A stretch of 64,000 bases of DNA from the NCBI GenBank assembly GCA_020226215.1, contig CM035234.1:12924713-12988712 (forward strand). The letters are read 5' to 3'. The translations under genes and the position numbers were made by a program. The DNA is from Sindora glabra. Lineage: Eukaryota > Streptophyta > Magnoliopsida > Fabales > Fabaceae. Below are positions 1 to 10,167 of this stretch, piece by piece (within the stretch, counting starts at the first letter, position 1; each line of letters begins with the position of its first letter). The notes beneath the pieces are model-generated. The model had not been told where the DNA came from and did no database searches. It saw only the letters and a program-made list of their open reading frames with translations.

Positions 1-3000
1 TTTAATTTGAAATGAATTAATGTATTATATTTTCATTTTCTTTGTATTTATTTTATTATATCTTTCTCACATTTACTTTTTGGTGTTTATTCCTATTTCT
101 GTTATTTATATCTCAAATGTTAATATCATTACAAAGTATGCATATAAAATAATATGTTTTATTTTTTATATGTAAATATTTTAAATAAATTAAAATTTTT
201 AATTTAATTTAATTAATTAATTATAAATTATATTTTTTTGGTAGCATATAAATTATATTTTTAACACCTTCATTACTTTACCATTCAATCATCATATCTC
301 TTCTTTTCATGTTTTTAATTGCATATTTTTCAATTTCTTCTTTCACATCTATTACAATTGCTTGCACTTTAAATACTAATGTCACAAATTAGAATGAAAA
401 TATTGCGACGTATAATTAAATAAATAAAAATAAGAAAAATAACAAATGAATTATAAAGAAATATAAAAATTAAAAAAGAATATGCAATAAAATGATTCAA
501 TTAAATTACATATTTAACTTGTTCAAAATATATATATATATATATTACATTGTATAAAGGGCAATTAATAGTAGGGATGAAAGTCTTTGTAATAAATGGC
601 TAAAATGTTATCCAATTTATATGTCTTGAACCATTTCCCAGGAAAGATTTTTGCAAGTGTGCAAGTCTTGAATCGTTACGATACTCACTTTCAAGTTTAT
701 GGCAGTAAAATGCAGCTGCCCTTCCTTTTAAACAGATAAGGGTAAAATTATCCATTTATTTATTTCAGAGAGAAGGATCAGATTTTTATTTGCATATTAG
801 TTACCGGCACAAATCAGTTCCCATTCCACGTGTAGGCACTCTAAGCATTGTCAGCTATGAGTAGCCAATAGTATAATAAATTTCGAGTACAAAAAAATCT
901 TCTTCTATTTTTATATTATATTAAAAAATAATATTATTATAAATTTATTTTACTAATTTTATAATTAAAAATATTTATATTAATTATTTTTTAATTAATA
1001 TTTATTTTAAATATTTTAAATTGAAGATTAATTAAATGAATTATATTTAATTTTAAATCAATGTAATTATATTATGTTAAATATTAAATATTAATTATAT
1101 ATATATATATTTAAAATTTATAAATTTTAAATTTTTTTTAATTTTTTTAAATTTATTTATGAATTACTAATATTCTACAAATTATCGAATGAGACTTTAC
1201 CTTACCTTATAATCAGGGACACAAGATGGGAATGGGACAAACCATTGTAGTTGTAGGGTAGTACAACGTATCACCAATTTGCCCCACTCGTCACTCCTAA
1301 TTGATACTTTCATCATGTAGCTCTCTTCAAGAAAAATTTAAAGAATTTAATATATAAAAATAATATAAATTCGTTTTCCTTTCTCTTTTTTATTTTCTTT
1401 TCAATCAAATAATAAAAAATTTTGAATTTTAAATTTTTTTACCTTTTTTTTTGGCAATCAAACAAGGTAAAAACATAATAAGTCGTCGGGGTGGTAAGTA
1501 CATAATAAATCGTTGAGGACCTTGAGGTGGGACATGGAGGGCGCTGCACGTGCGCTTGTGACACTGACAGCAGGATTTCATCTCGAGAGATTCTTAATAT
1601 ACTAGTAGATATGTAATATATGTATTGATTACCAATAAAATTTAAAATAAAAATAATAAAAGATAATTAAATAATTAATTAATCATCACTTCGTATGTTT
1701 ATTTTAAGTTTTATTAGTATTGGACACGTAATTTGTTTGTATATTTACTGATTAGTTAAAATTTTCTTTATAGATCATCTTCTCTTTCTTCTATTATTTT
1801 TAAAAATAAAATATAATTTTCATTTTGAAATTCACTACTTTTTTTTATTATGACCTCTAGTTCCAAATGAACATTTTTTTATATCTATCTTTTTTTGAAA
1901 TTTATCTCATGCATTTAAAAAAATGCACAAAATTCAAATCTCTTCTAATATCATTATATATCACAGTAGTATTTAAACAAGGATAATGTTATGGAGAGTT
2001 CAATCTCCTAAAAGATTTTTTTAATATTAAAATAAATAAATTAAAATTAAAAATATAAAATTTAATATATTAAATATAATCCAATTATAAAAATATTCTG
2101 TTTCTTAAAAAATGGAGCTCACTGTGTGTTTACCTTTTAGATAAACAATATTATCAGAGGCTCAATATTTTAACTTTTCCTAGTAATGTTTGCTAATATA
2201 TGATGAAACTTATATTAATATATATAGATAATTAAAATTCTACACTATCTATAGTGCCATATTCTTAATGTGACTTTTTAAAAATTTAACATGAAACTTG
2301 TAACATTTTTGTACATAATTTTATAATTTCATTTTAAAAATTATATATACATAGAGATTTTATATTCAATAACTATATGAAAATTGTATTCTAATTACTT
2401 AAGATTACAACTAAACATTTTACGAACGTTTTAGATTTCTTATAAAAATTGAAATAATTAATAGAATTATAATAATATCTTATATATAAGTTATAATTTT
2501 CAATCATAAAATGACAAAAATATACGTATTTTTTTTAAGGATGACATCGATAACAATTTAAAAAGAATTGAATTCTGTGATTTTTTTTAAAAGAAAAGTT
2601 TAGAAATGCAAGTTTTTCATTTACAAGATTAGAACATGTCAATTTCTTTTAGGAGTTTAAGGTGGTACTTTAGTATAGTGCATATTGATATTATTCATTA
2701 CGAGACTCAAAACTAAAGTATATAATCGGTCAAAATCGAAAAAAAAGTCATATTAATTACTTGAATCAGTTTGAGAAGTTTTCTAACGCTTGAAAAAAAG
2801 AAAAAAGTCATATTCTCCCTTATGTGGAGTATCTTTATAATATTGAGTAAACCACCAGTTAATTAACAATTTGAAGGATTTTGAAGATATCATTAATATC
2901 AAAATATGTTTCAATATCAATTTAAAACCAACTTAAATAATTTTATATCAATTTGGTACCGTTCTAACAATTTTTACTTATATTGGTTTTGCTTCAATCA

Positions 3001-3440
3001 AGAAAAATTGAAATTTTTGAGATTTTAAATAAATATCTTCCTGGCCGTGATTTTTTTATAATAAAAATTTTACAACTATATTTTACTTCTATTTCGAGCA
3101 AAAACTTATTAAACATAGGCCATGTAAACAATTTCAATAATGAAAGTGACAATAACAGCAAATTGATCTAAAATTTGTGAAACTGATACTAAATGTTAAA
3201 ATATCCTTTACTTTTGATTTAACGTTTCCATAGTTTTTAGGTGTCCAATTGATAATATACTTTTTAATTTTTTCCTCCTATATTTCTATTATAGAATTAA
3301 TACTATAATTAAAAATTAAAAAGAAAAGTTGAATTTGTTTTGTGATGCTCATGCATTTGCTTTAATTTTTTTTAAATAATTGAACGATAAAAAAAGCCGA
3401 CCGTTCCTTGAAAAATTATCACTAAAAGTTATTCATTCAA
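1..3440. other. AT-rich intergenic region, no gene seen
   Basis: Mostly A/T runs with short (TA) tracts near 530-545 and 1095-1110. No long open frame with plausible codon use is present. The longest, at 2983-3171 on the plus strand (62 codons), has low-complexity composition and I do not regard it as a gene. Two short islands of more balanced composition (about 780-880 and 1490-1590) have no recognised content. A poly-T/poly-A tract around 1770-1940 resembles AT-rich stretches near 6980-7110 and 16480-16650, so it may be a dispersed repeat. Confidence 0.7.
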
Positions 3441-3539
3441 GATTATACTGCAGGGATCTCATTCTTGAGAACGAGGGAAAACGTGATTATAGAAACTCCC
3501 CATTTGAAAATCTTGTGAACCTGTTTGTATGGCATTAAA

Positions 3540-3660
3540 AACTTAAGAGCTTTATGGGCCTTTGTAGAGTTGTAGTCAATGAGGCATATTGGGCTTCGGC
3601 CCACACTGCACTTTGGCACCTTATAGTTCCGATCCCTCATCGCCCATTGGGTGTGAGACC
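3540..3660. promoter_or_regulatory. Cluster of TGGGCC/T (site II-like) boxes
   Basis: TGGGCC lies at 3555-3560, TGGGCT at 3590-3595 and GGCCCA (reverse TGGGCC) at 3598-3603, with a further GCCCATTGGG at 3642-3651. Clusters of TGGGCY are known in plant promoters of growth-related genes, where TCP factors bind. No coding gene is visible on either side, so this could be the remains of a promoter or chance. A second, looser group (GCCCA and AGGCCC) lies at about 4287-4330. Confidence 0.3.
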
Positions 3661-4794
3661 CTGTCCGGGCTTACTTCAACATTATCCAACATGCCTCGAG
3701 AAAAAGTTACAAGGGCTCTCAAGCTCCAAATGCAAAAGAAAAATTGACTTGTACTTAATTCCCTTTAAAATACAAAATTTTGACGTTGATAAAAAATTTT
3801 GCCACAATAAACAAATTCCTTATTCGATTTGAGTTGGATTAGTTAACAATTAATTATTTTAATATAAAACCTAATTTTAAAAAAACATAGAAATTTAAAA
3901 TATAAACTAATCAAAAATTAAATTAAAATCCTATCAATACTTGAAATAAAATCATTAATATTTAATAAAAAATATTATAAATTTTTATTTTTCTAATATA
4001 TACATATGCACATATACAAATGAGTTATTCACAAGTTAAATGAGTTGAGTAAGGATAAATTATATTCTGTTAAATTTTTTGCTTGAATTTAATAAAAATG
4101 AGTCACAAATTAAGCTGAGCCGAGCTATTTTTGAGTAGAACTTATCAAGCAATCAAATAACTCGACTTAAATACCACCTCTAATCTAGGAAAAAGGAGGA
4201 AAAAAACCAATGTTTTGTGGCCCACTGACGTTTTCACAAATATGGATAGTTTTAGGAGTGAGTGGTCCGAAAGGATGAGGCTTGAGGCCCATTTTTTGGA
4301 CACAGAATTAAAGCCCAAAAAATTAGGCCCTTCAACGGCATCCGAAAAGAACATTATAATAATAAGAGAAAAAAAGGAAGATAGTGTGTGATTCATAGAA
4401 TGCACCTTGAAGAAGGTTGTTGCTATTCTTCCAAATATTTTGTTCAGCTTGTAACTGTAAAAGGTAACAACGATGCTAAACAAAAAACAGAGACATTGAC
4501 ATTATTAAAAAAAATGCTTATCTTGGCTCAAATGAATTTATTGACATACACGGAAGTTTTAACATATTCTACTTATAACCCATATTTTTACTTTGTTTAA
4601 TTAATTACTAATTTTTGTAATTTTTAACACTTTGAGAATTTTAAATTAAAAACTAAAATTTTAATGTACGGAACTCACAAAACTTACAAATATTAACCCT
4701 TGAGCTTTTTATGAAGTATTAATTTGTTTTGTCCTCCTCATTTAATAGGACAACTTGAATTAAATGATAGAGTGATACTGAATTGAAACTTATG
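3661..4794. other. Intergenic, with a possible hAT-like end
   Basis: No gene recognised. Open frames at 4145-4483 (minus) and 4388-4600 (plus) overlap each other and match no known family. The stretch 4010-4187 contains words such as gagttgag, gctgagccgagct and a terminal taccacctcta. Read on the minus strand, these resemble the subterminal region and terminus (TAGAGGTGGTA) of small hAT elements. A matching second end was not found. Confidence 0.3.
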
Positions 4795-6755
4795 CACTAC
4801 AGCAAAAGAGACTTTTAGCGGCGATATTTGTTGTCGCTAAAAAGTATTCGGTTATCGTTAAAGAAAAAGTCGTCGCTAAAAATGTCGTCGGTATAGGTCT
4901 GTCCCTGAAAAGGTCATTAGCGACGATAATTTGTCGTCGCTAAAAGTCTTACCTTTTACGACGATAATGTTGTCGCATAAAATAATTTTAAAATTTAAAA
5001 AATTTTAAAATTTGATTTTTAGTGGCGACTCTTGTCGTTGCTATAGGAAAAGAAGTCATCACTGAAGATTTGACTTTCAGCGACGACTTTGTCATTGTTA
5101 AAGGGAAACCTTTTAGCGACGATAAAATCGTTGCTAAAAGGGAAATTTTTAGCGACGACAAATTCATCGCTAAAAGTAAAAAGTCGTTGTAAGTCTGATC
5201 TTCAGCGACGACATTTTGCCCTATAGTGACGACAAGTGTCGCCGCTAAAAGTTTTTTGAATTTTTTTTTAAAAATTTAAATTCAAATTGTTGTATATTTC
5301 AAATAATATATTATTTAAAATATTCTTTATTTTAATTAACTTGAATTGTTCAATATTTTTTTAAAATTTAATTTAATATAAATTATACAATTATAATATA
5401 TTAGTAGTATTATTAATAATATCTAACAATTTGATCCAACATAAAAAATTAATACTCATAAAGCAATGGTAAAAATAATACGGACTTCCTAGTTGTAAAT
5501 TTAAGTAAGTTTAGTTTTATAAAATGTATATTATTTATAAGATGCACAATTCAATTTCTTTATTTAAGTAAATGTAGTTTTATCCAAGAAGGGGGTAATT
5601 TTCATGCAGACTTCCTAGTTTTTTGAAGTTTTTATTTTTATGTAATGTAGATATCATAATTTGGATTGTTAGGATTTTATTTTCATGTGATCTCTAGTTT
5701 AATTGATTTTTCTTAGTATGTGGTGTAAATAATATAATTTGAATTGTTAAGTTTCAATCTCAATTAAAAAGAGATTATATTATTGTAATCTCTTATTTTT
5801 TAAGATAAATTTATATATTTATTCTAATTTTCTATCTTACATTATTTAATCGAATCTAATAAATTTGAAGTTCCCTAAATTACATCACAAATTTTAGATT
5901 TTGTGAATAAAATATTATAACTATTTTATCTTACATTAGTCTAACTGAATAATTTACACATATATTGCATACTTCAAAATTATAATTTGAGGGATATATA
6001 ATAATAATAAAATTTATATTTATAAATTTTATGCTAAGTTAAATTTAAATAAATAAATTTAAAATTTACAACATACAAAATTAAATAATACAAAATTTCA
6101 TATTAAATTAAACATACTATCAATTCTATTAATTTATTGCAAACTATTTGAGTAAATTAAATATATTATTAAAAAAAATATTATAACTTTTTATTCACGT
6201 ACCTCAATGGTAAAAATCTACTGATCAACTCTGAATACTTTTCACGAACTAAGCTAAGTGTTAATAATAACTAACAAATTAAAAGATACAACATATAAAA
6301 TTAATACATATCAACATATATAAAAAATAAATATATTAAAATAAAAAAATTTAAAAGAAAGAGAAAGTTCAGAAACTTACTTCAAGTCCAGAAATTTCAA
6401 ACATGCAAATGAGGAGGGAGGAGGCACTGTGAATAAATAGCCAAAACTTTCACTGACGACTAAAAAATTTCGATCGTCGATGAACGCTTCAGTAACGACC
6501 GAGGGACTTTCAGTGACGACAATGTCATCGGTAAAGCCTTATCTCGCAATTTGGACTAGGCTTTTAGAGGGAATCAGAAAGTTGGGCGGGAAAGAATTAG
6601 GCTTTTAGCGACGATAAAAATCATCGCTAAAAGCCTAAAAAAATTTTGACTGTAAAATTTGGCCTTTAGCGACGACAATTGTTCTTGCTGAAGATTCAAG
6701 ACATTCAACGATGACACTGTCGTTGCTAAAGGGGATCATCAGTGACGACACTTTG
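4795..6755. mobile_element. Non-autonomous CACTA element, deleted inside, right end missing
   Basis: It starts with CACTACAGCAAAAGAGAC at 4795, followed by palindromic gcgacgac/gtcgtcgc subterminal repeats. It aligns with the large element at 7333-16373 in order: left repeats, the AT-rich stretch to 5479, then sequence matching 14471 onwards, and the right-hand repeats from about 6440. Everything equivalent to about 8059-14470, which holds both transposase genes, is absent. The right terminus (…TTGTAGTG) is also absent; similarity fades near 6755. The repeats are more diverged than in the large copy, with many changes at CG sites. Its mobility would depend on a transposase supplied in trans, and loss of one terminus should make it immobile. 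Confidence 0.88.
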
Positions 6756-7016
6756 AAAGTCTCATTGAACTTCCTCAAATTAAAGCTAGCTCTCCGCAGT
6801 TTTATGAGAGCGCTAGAAAAGTTGGATTACATGACAGCCGCCATTGAAAAGTCGTTGGCAGAGAACATCTCCGAAGTCAAGTGCCTAGGAAGTACTGTTT
6901 TTAAGCTGTTTGAATTTTTCATTTTTTTTAAATATCTCTCTTTGGTCTTTGTTTTTATTCCCCACCATCGCCGAAATGAGATTTGGATTATTTTCTTTTC
7001 TTTTTATTATTTTTAA
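6750..7016 (+). pseudogene. Coding-like fragment next to truncated CACTA end, unidentified
   Basis: An open frame runs from 6711 to 7016. Its first 14 codons are CACTA repeat and its last 35 or so codons are low-complexity AT-rich sequence. The middle (about 6753-6893) encodes about 47 residues of ordinary protein-like composition, including MRALEKLDYM and AIEKSLAENISEV, with balanced base content. A GT follows soon after. I do not recognise the family. It could be an exon fragment captured by the CACTA element, a piece of the disrupted host locus, or a chance frame. Confidence 0.3.
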
Positions 7017-7329
7017 AAATATAAAAATATAATTTTTATTCTGAAATTCACTATTATTCTCATTGAAACTTAATTAAAAATTTCTGTATATTTTTTCTTC
7101 AAAAATTCATTCCACTCTTTTCCTAGTAAAAGGATAAGTATAATTAGTTGTATAAAAACTTGATACAACAAGAAACCAAATTGGGGAAAAAAGGCTGATC
7201 TTTAGTCAACAGAAGGATGAAGGTTTGTCTATATGTAAAAAATACAAACTAGAAAACATGTAGAAACGAAAATTGATGGTCGATACAAATGCTGTTGTGG
7301 CCGAACGGTGAACGACAGTGACATCACCT
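7017..7329. other. Short spacer between the two CACTA elements
   Basis: Mostly AT-rich, with no gene of its own. Its right part (7206-7329) holds the minus-strand half of an open frame that continues beyond the CACTA insertion at 16374-16465 (listed separately). Confidence 0.6.
7206..7329 (-). pseudogene. 3' half of an ORF split by the CACTA insertion
   Basis: On the minus strand a frame starts with ATG at 16465 and runs to the CACTA insertion. If the element and one AGT copy are removed, the frame continues without a stop into 7329-7206 and ends in TGA at 7206-7208, giving 71 codons. The amino half reads MSVPKIRKSTNPRRRGLL. The joined composition is protein-like and the DNA is less AT-rich than its surroundings. 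I do not recognise the protein. It may be a small host gene or an exon broken by the insertion. Chance is possible at this length. Confidence 0.3.
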
Positions 7330-7332
7330 AGT
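7330..7332. repeat. Target-site duplication, left copy (AGT)
   Basis: AGT directly precedes CACTACAG at 7333. The same AGT directly follows the right terminus at 16374-16376. A 3-bp duplication is the hallmark of CACTA insertion. Confidence 0.85.
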
Positions 7333-7840
7333 CACTACAGCAAAAAAGACTTTTAGCGGCGACATTTGTCGTCGCTAAAAAGTTCTCGGTCGTCGCTAAA
7401 GAAAAAGTCGTCGTTAAAAATGTCGTCGGTGTAGATTCGTGCCTGAAGAGGTCATTAGCGACGACAATTTGTCGTCGCTAAAATATGGACCTTTTGCGAC
7501 GACTTTGTCGTCGTAGAAAATAATTTCAAATTTCAAAAAAATTTGAAATTTGACTTTTAGCGGCGACAATTGTCGTCGCTGTAGGTAAGATTGGGCCTTC
7601 AGCGACGACAAATTGTCGTCGCTGAAGATGAGGCCTTCAGTGATGACAATTTGTCGTCGCTGAAGGTCAGCCCTTCAGCGACGACAAATTGTCGTCGCTG
7701 AAGGTCAGCCCTTCAACGACGACAAATTGTCGTCGCTGAAGATCAGCCCTTCAGCGACGACAAATTGTCGTCGCTGAAGGCCTCATCTTCAGCGACGACT
7801 TTATGACCTACAGCGACGACAATTGTCGCCGCTAAAAGTT
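7333..7840. repeat. Left subterminal palindromic repeats of the CACTA element
   Basis: Many inverted repeats of the form agcgacgac(n)gtcgtcgct lie within 510 bp of the terminus. From 7596, five units start exactly 38 bp apart (7596, 7634, 7672, 7710, 7748). Each unit is a near-perfect palindrome, cttcagcgacgac…gtcgtcgctgaag, around aaatt or aattt. By analogy with the Spm TNPA protein, such repeats bind the element's DNA-binding protein and bring the ends together. Each unit could also form a hairpin. Confidence 0.9.
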
Positions 7841-8169
7841 TTTAATTTTTTTTTTAAATTTAAAATCAAATTGTCGTATATTTCAAATTAAATGTTATTT
7901 TAATTTACTTGACCCATTTAATAATTTATTTAAATTTAATTTATTTTATTTTAATATAAATTATACAATTATAATATATCAATAGTATTATTAATAATAT
8001 ATAACAATTTGATCCAACATTAAAAATGAATACTCATAAAGCAATGGTAAAAATAATATATATATGAATAAACTAATATATATATACATCATCCATGTAA
8101 ATGTGCACACATAGAAAATATAAAAATACATAAACAAAATATACTATGGGGAAGTAGGGAGGTGCAAAA

Positions 8170-10010
8170 TCACAGAGCACCATGGTCGTCGTCATCATTA
8201 TCATCATCCTGACTACGAGGATGATAAAATGACGGTGGCGGCTGAGCGGTAGGTGCAGGCGCAAATCTACTCGGCCCAGGCGGTGTAGCAGCAGCAAATG
8301 GAGGCGGCGGTAGGACGATCCTCTGCTGTCTAAGGATCGAGGTCATCTCAGTGAGATAAGACCCAAACTGCTGCTGCATCTGCTGCTGCTGCTGCATCAT
8401 CTCCTGCTGCTGCTGCTGCATCATCTCCTGCTGCTGTATAATCTGCTGCTGCTGCTGATCAAGCCGCTGCTGCTGATCAAGCCGCTGCTGCTGCTGCTGA
8501 ATCAATAGCTGGCTCTGCTCAACCTGCTCCCGACTCTGGTGTAACTGCTCCTGCAACTCACCGACCTGAGACACGGTCTGTGAGCTGGCCGCCGTGCTAG
8601 AAGTCCCCATCGAGCGATAAGTCTGACCAGCAAGTACACGCCCAACAGCCTTCCTGTACCCTCGACGAGTGCCAAGTACCTCATCGGCGATGGCAGCCTC
8701 ATCTAACTGTACAGGAGTCGTAGGCAAGCTAGTGGATGACACACTAGACTGTACATGCTGAGTCATGAGCTCAGTCATCCTCGCCTTAAATTATTAAAAA
8801 AGAGTAATAAGAAATTTATCTTAGAAGATACATTCGTAAAATTTTATTTAAATTATGAAATTCAAATAACTTATATGTTGCCCCTGAGGGATCGGATGCA
8901 CCCACTCCCCCGACCTGTATGTGTGTCGGTCCCTAAAGTTATCGGGCACCGACTGTAGCTCACCAGTATCTCTGTTTCTCTGTTCAATTTTTGCAACAAA
9001 AAAAAGGATGAAGGGTAGTAATGTTATTTAACAAATAGATATATTTAAAAAGGATAGAAAAAATTTAAATTACCTTATCAAAGCGATGTGCAGCAATAGA
9101 CTTTGACCCATGCCGATCATTCACGACCTTCTGTGCTCTATTATTTGTATTTCTTGCAGACAACTCCTGTAAATTAAGAGAAAAAAGTTAAATTTTAATG
9201 TTCACAATCAACTAATTATGAAATGCTGACATAATACCATAAAATGTCATACTTACCCTGTACTCGTCACTATCAAAGAAGTCCACACACCTCTGCCATG
9301 TCTGCGGTGAGACAGACCGAGGGACACAACGTCGAGCTCGATCCAAGTCATACTCCTCGTATCGGTCACCTCCATGCTCTAAGAAATGCTTATTCAACCT
9401 ATACTTCCAATCTCGGTACAGGTCGGCAGCAGTCCGCATCAATCCAGAGAGTGCTCTATCCCGATCACCCTCGGAGATGCCCTCAAACTCGAAATGGGAC
9501 TGCATTATAAGACATTTAATAAATTTATAAGTCATATATTTAGAAATTTCAATCTCAAAGACATTAATTCAAAAGGAAATGGATACTTACGCAAACCTCC
9601 TGCACAACTCTATCTCGAATCTCCTGAGGTACAGCCCGCCATGACTTATAACAGGGCGGCACGTGGGCGCGGATCATGCTGCCAATATCACGAGGGAGAT
9701 GACTGGCATTCTCACCAACCGCATGCCATGTACCAGTGGTATCAAACTGTACAGGCACCGGTCTGCCTCCACCCCTGCCAATCTTCTCATGCAGTCTTAG
9801 GGACCTATTCGGCCCCCTCTTCTTAGCAGGTGCTACTTTATTTAATAAAGTAAAATATTAACAAAATAAACATAATATTTAATCAAGCTTAGGTATGCAC
9901 AATTTATGTCAAATACTTGAGCCCTCACACTGAGCTGGAATATGGCTGGGTCGCTCCGGTGGGTCGCCTCCAGCGTCACCTCCGTGGTATCGTGCCTCGA
10001 CATCCGCCAT
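8170..10010 (-). CDS. Transposase_24 (Ptta/En/Spm) family accessory transposase, six predicted exons
   Basis: Predicted exons on the minus strand: 10010-9917, 9832-9591, 9499-9257, 9166-9074, 8979-8871 and 8784-8170, about 465 codons. The first four junctions are GT-AG and keep frame. The exon 5/6 junction does not keep frame as I place it, so a different site or a lesion is possible there. The conserved part runs from VPVQFDTTGTWHAVGEN through PQEIRDRVVQEV, RTAADLYRDWKYRLNKHF and the TGELQSVPDNF…GEWVHP block typical of the family. The last exon is glutamine-rich (about residues 80-150 of that exon, coiled-coil-like) and ends in an acidic DDDNDDDDHGAL tail. The product probably binds the subterminal repeats as a partner of the TNP2 protein encoded upstream. 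ATG at 10010 is the first start in frame. No internal stop was found. Confidence 0.8.
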
Positions 10011-10167
10011 AACTAAAGTAATACACATCATATAAGTAATTAAAAAAAAATCAATGTCATGTTGAAGGATGAAATCGTTCAATCTCTTACAATCACATTT
10101 ATTATTTTAATAATCATGCTTACACAATTATGAGTTGTAGTTGTAGTTTGAATATGTTATTTTTTTC

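Noticed and set aside
1979..2160. Possible small MITE (ataatgttat … ataatattgt ends)
   Set aside because: The inverted match is only about ten bases with mismatches and there is no target duplication; common in AT-rich DNA.
2983..3171. 62-codon plus-strand ORF
   Set aside because: Low-complexity composition, no start context, no domain, and isolated in AT-rich DNA.
3443..3832. Overlapping plus and minus ORFs of 65-92 codons
   Set aside because: They overlap in opposite directions and match no family; a balanced-composition promoter-like stretch explains the lack of stops.
4145..4600. ORFs of 112 (minus) and 70 (plus) codons
   Set aside because: Mutually overlapping, no conserved features, and they cover hAT-like and intergenic sequence.
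7596..7785. Regular repeats with constant spacing that could look like a CRISPR array
   Set aside because: The units are contiguous palindromes without unique spacers and lie within a CACTA transposon end.
8390..8510. CTG/CTGCTG-rich tract as a free-standing microsatellite
   Set aside because: It is the glutamine-rich coding segment of the Transposase_24 last exon, mixed CAA/CAG codons in a conserved position.
9244..9826. Plus-strand ORFs of 88 and 146 codons
   Set aside because: They are the antisense of exons of the Transposase_24 gene, whose minus-strand protein is conserved.
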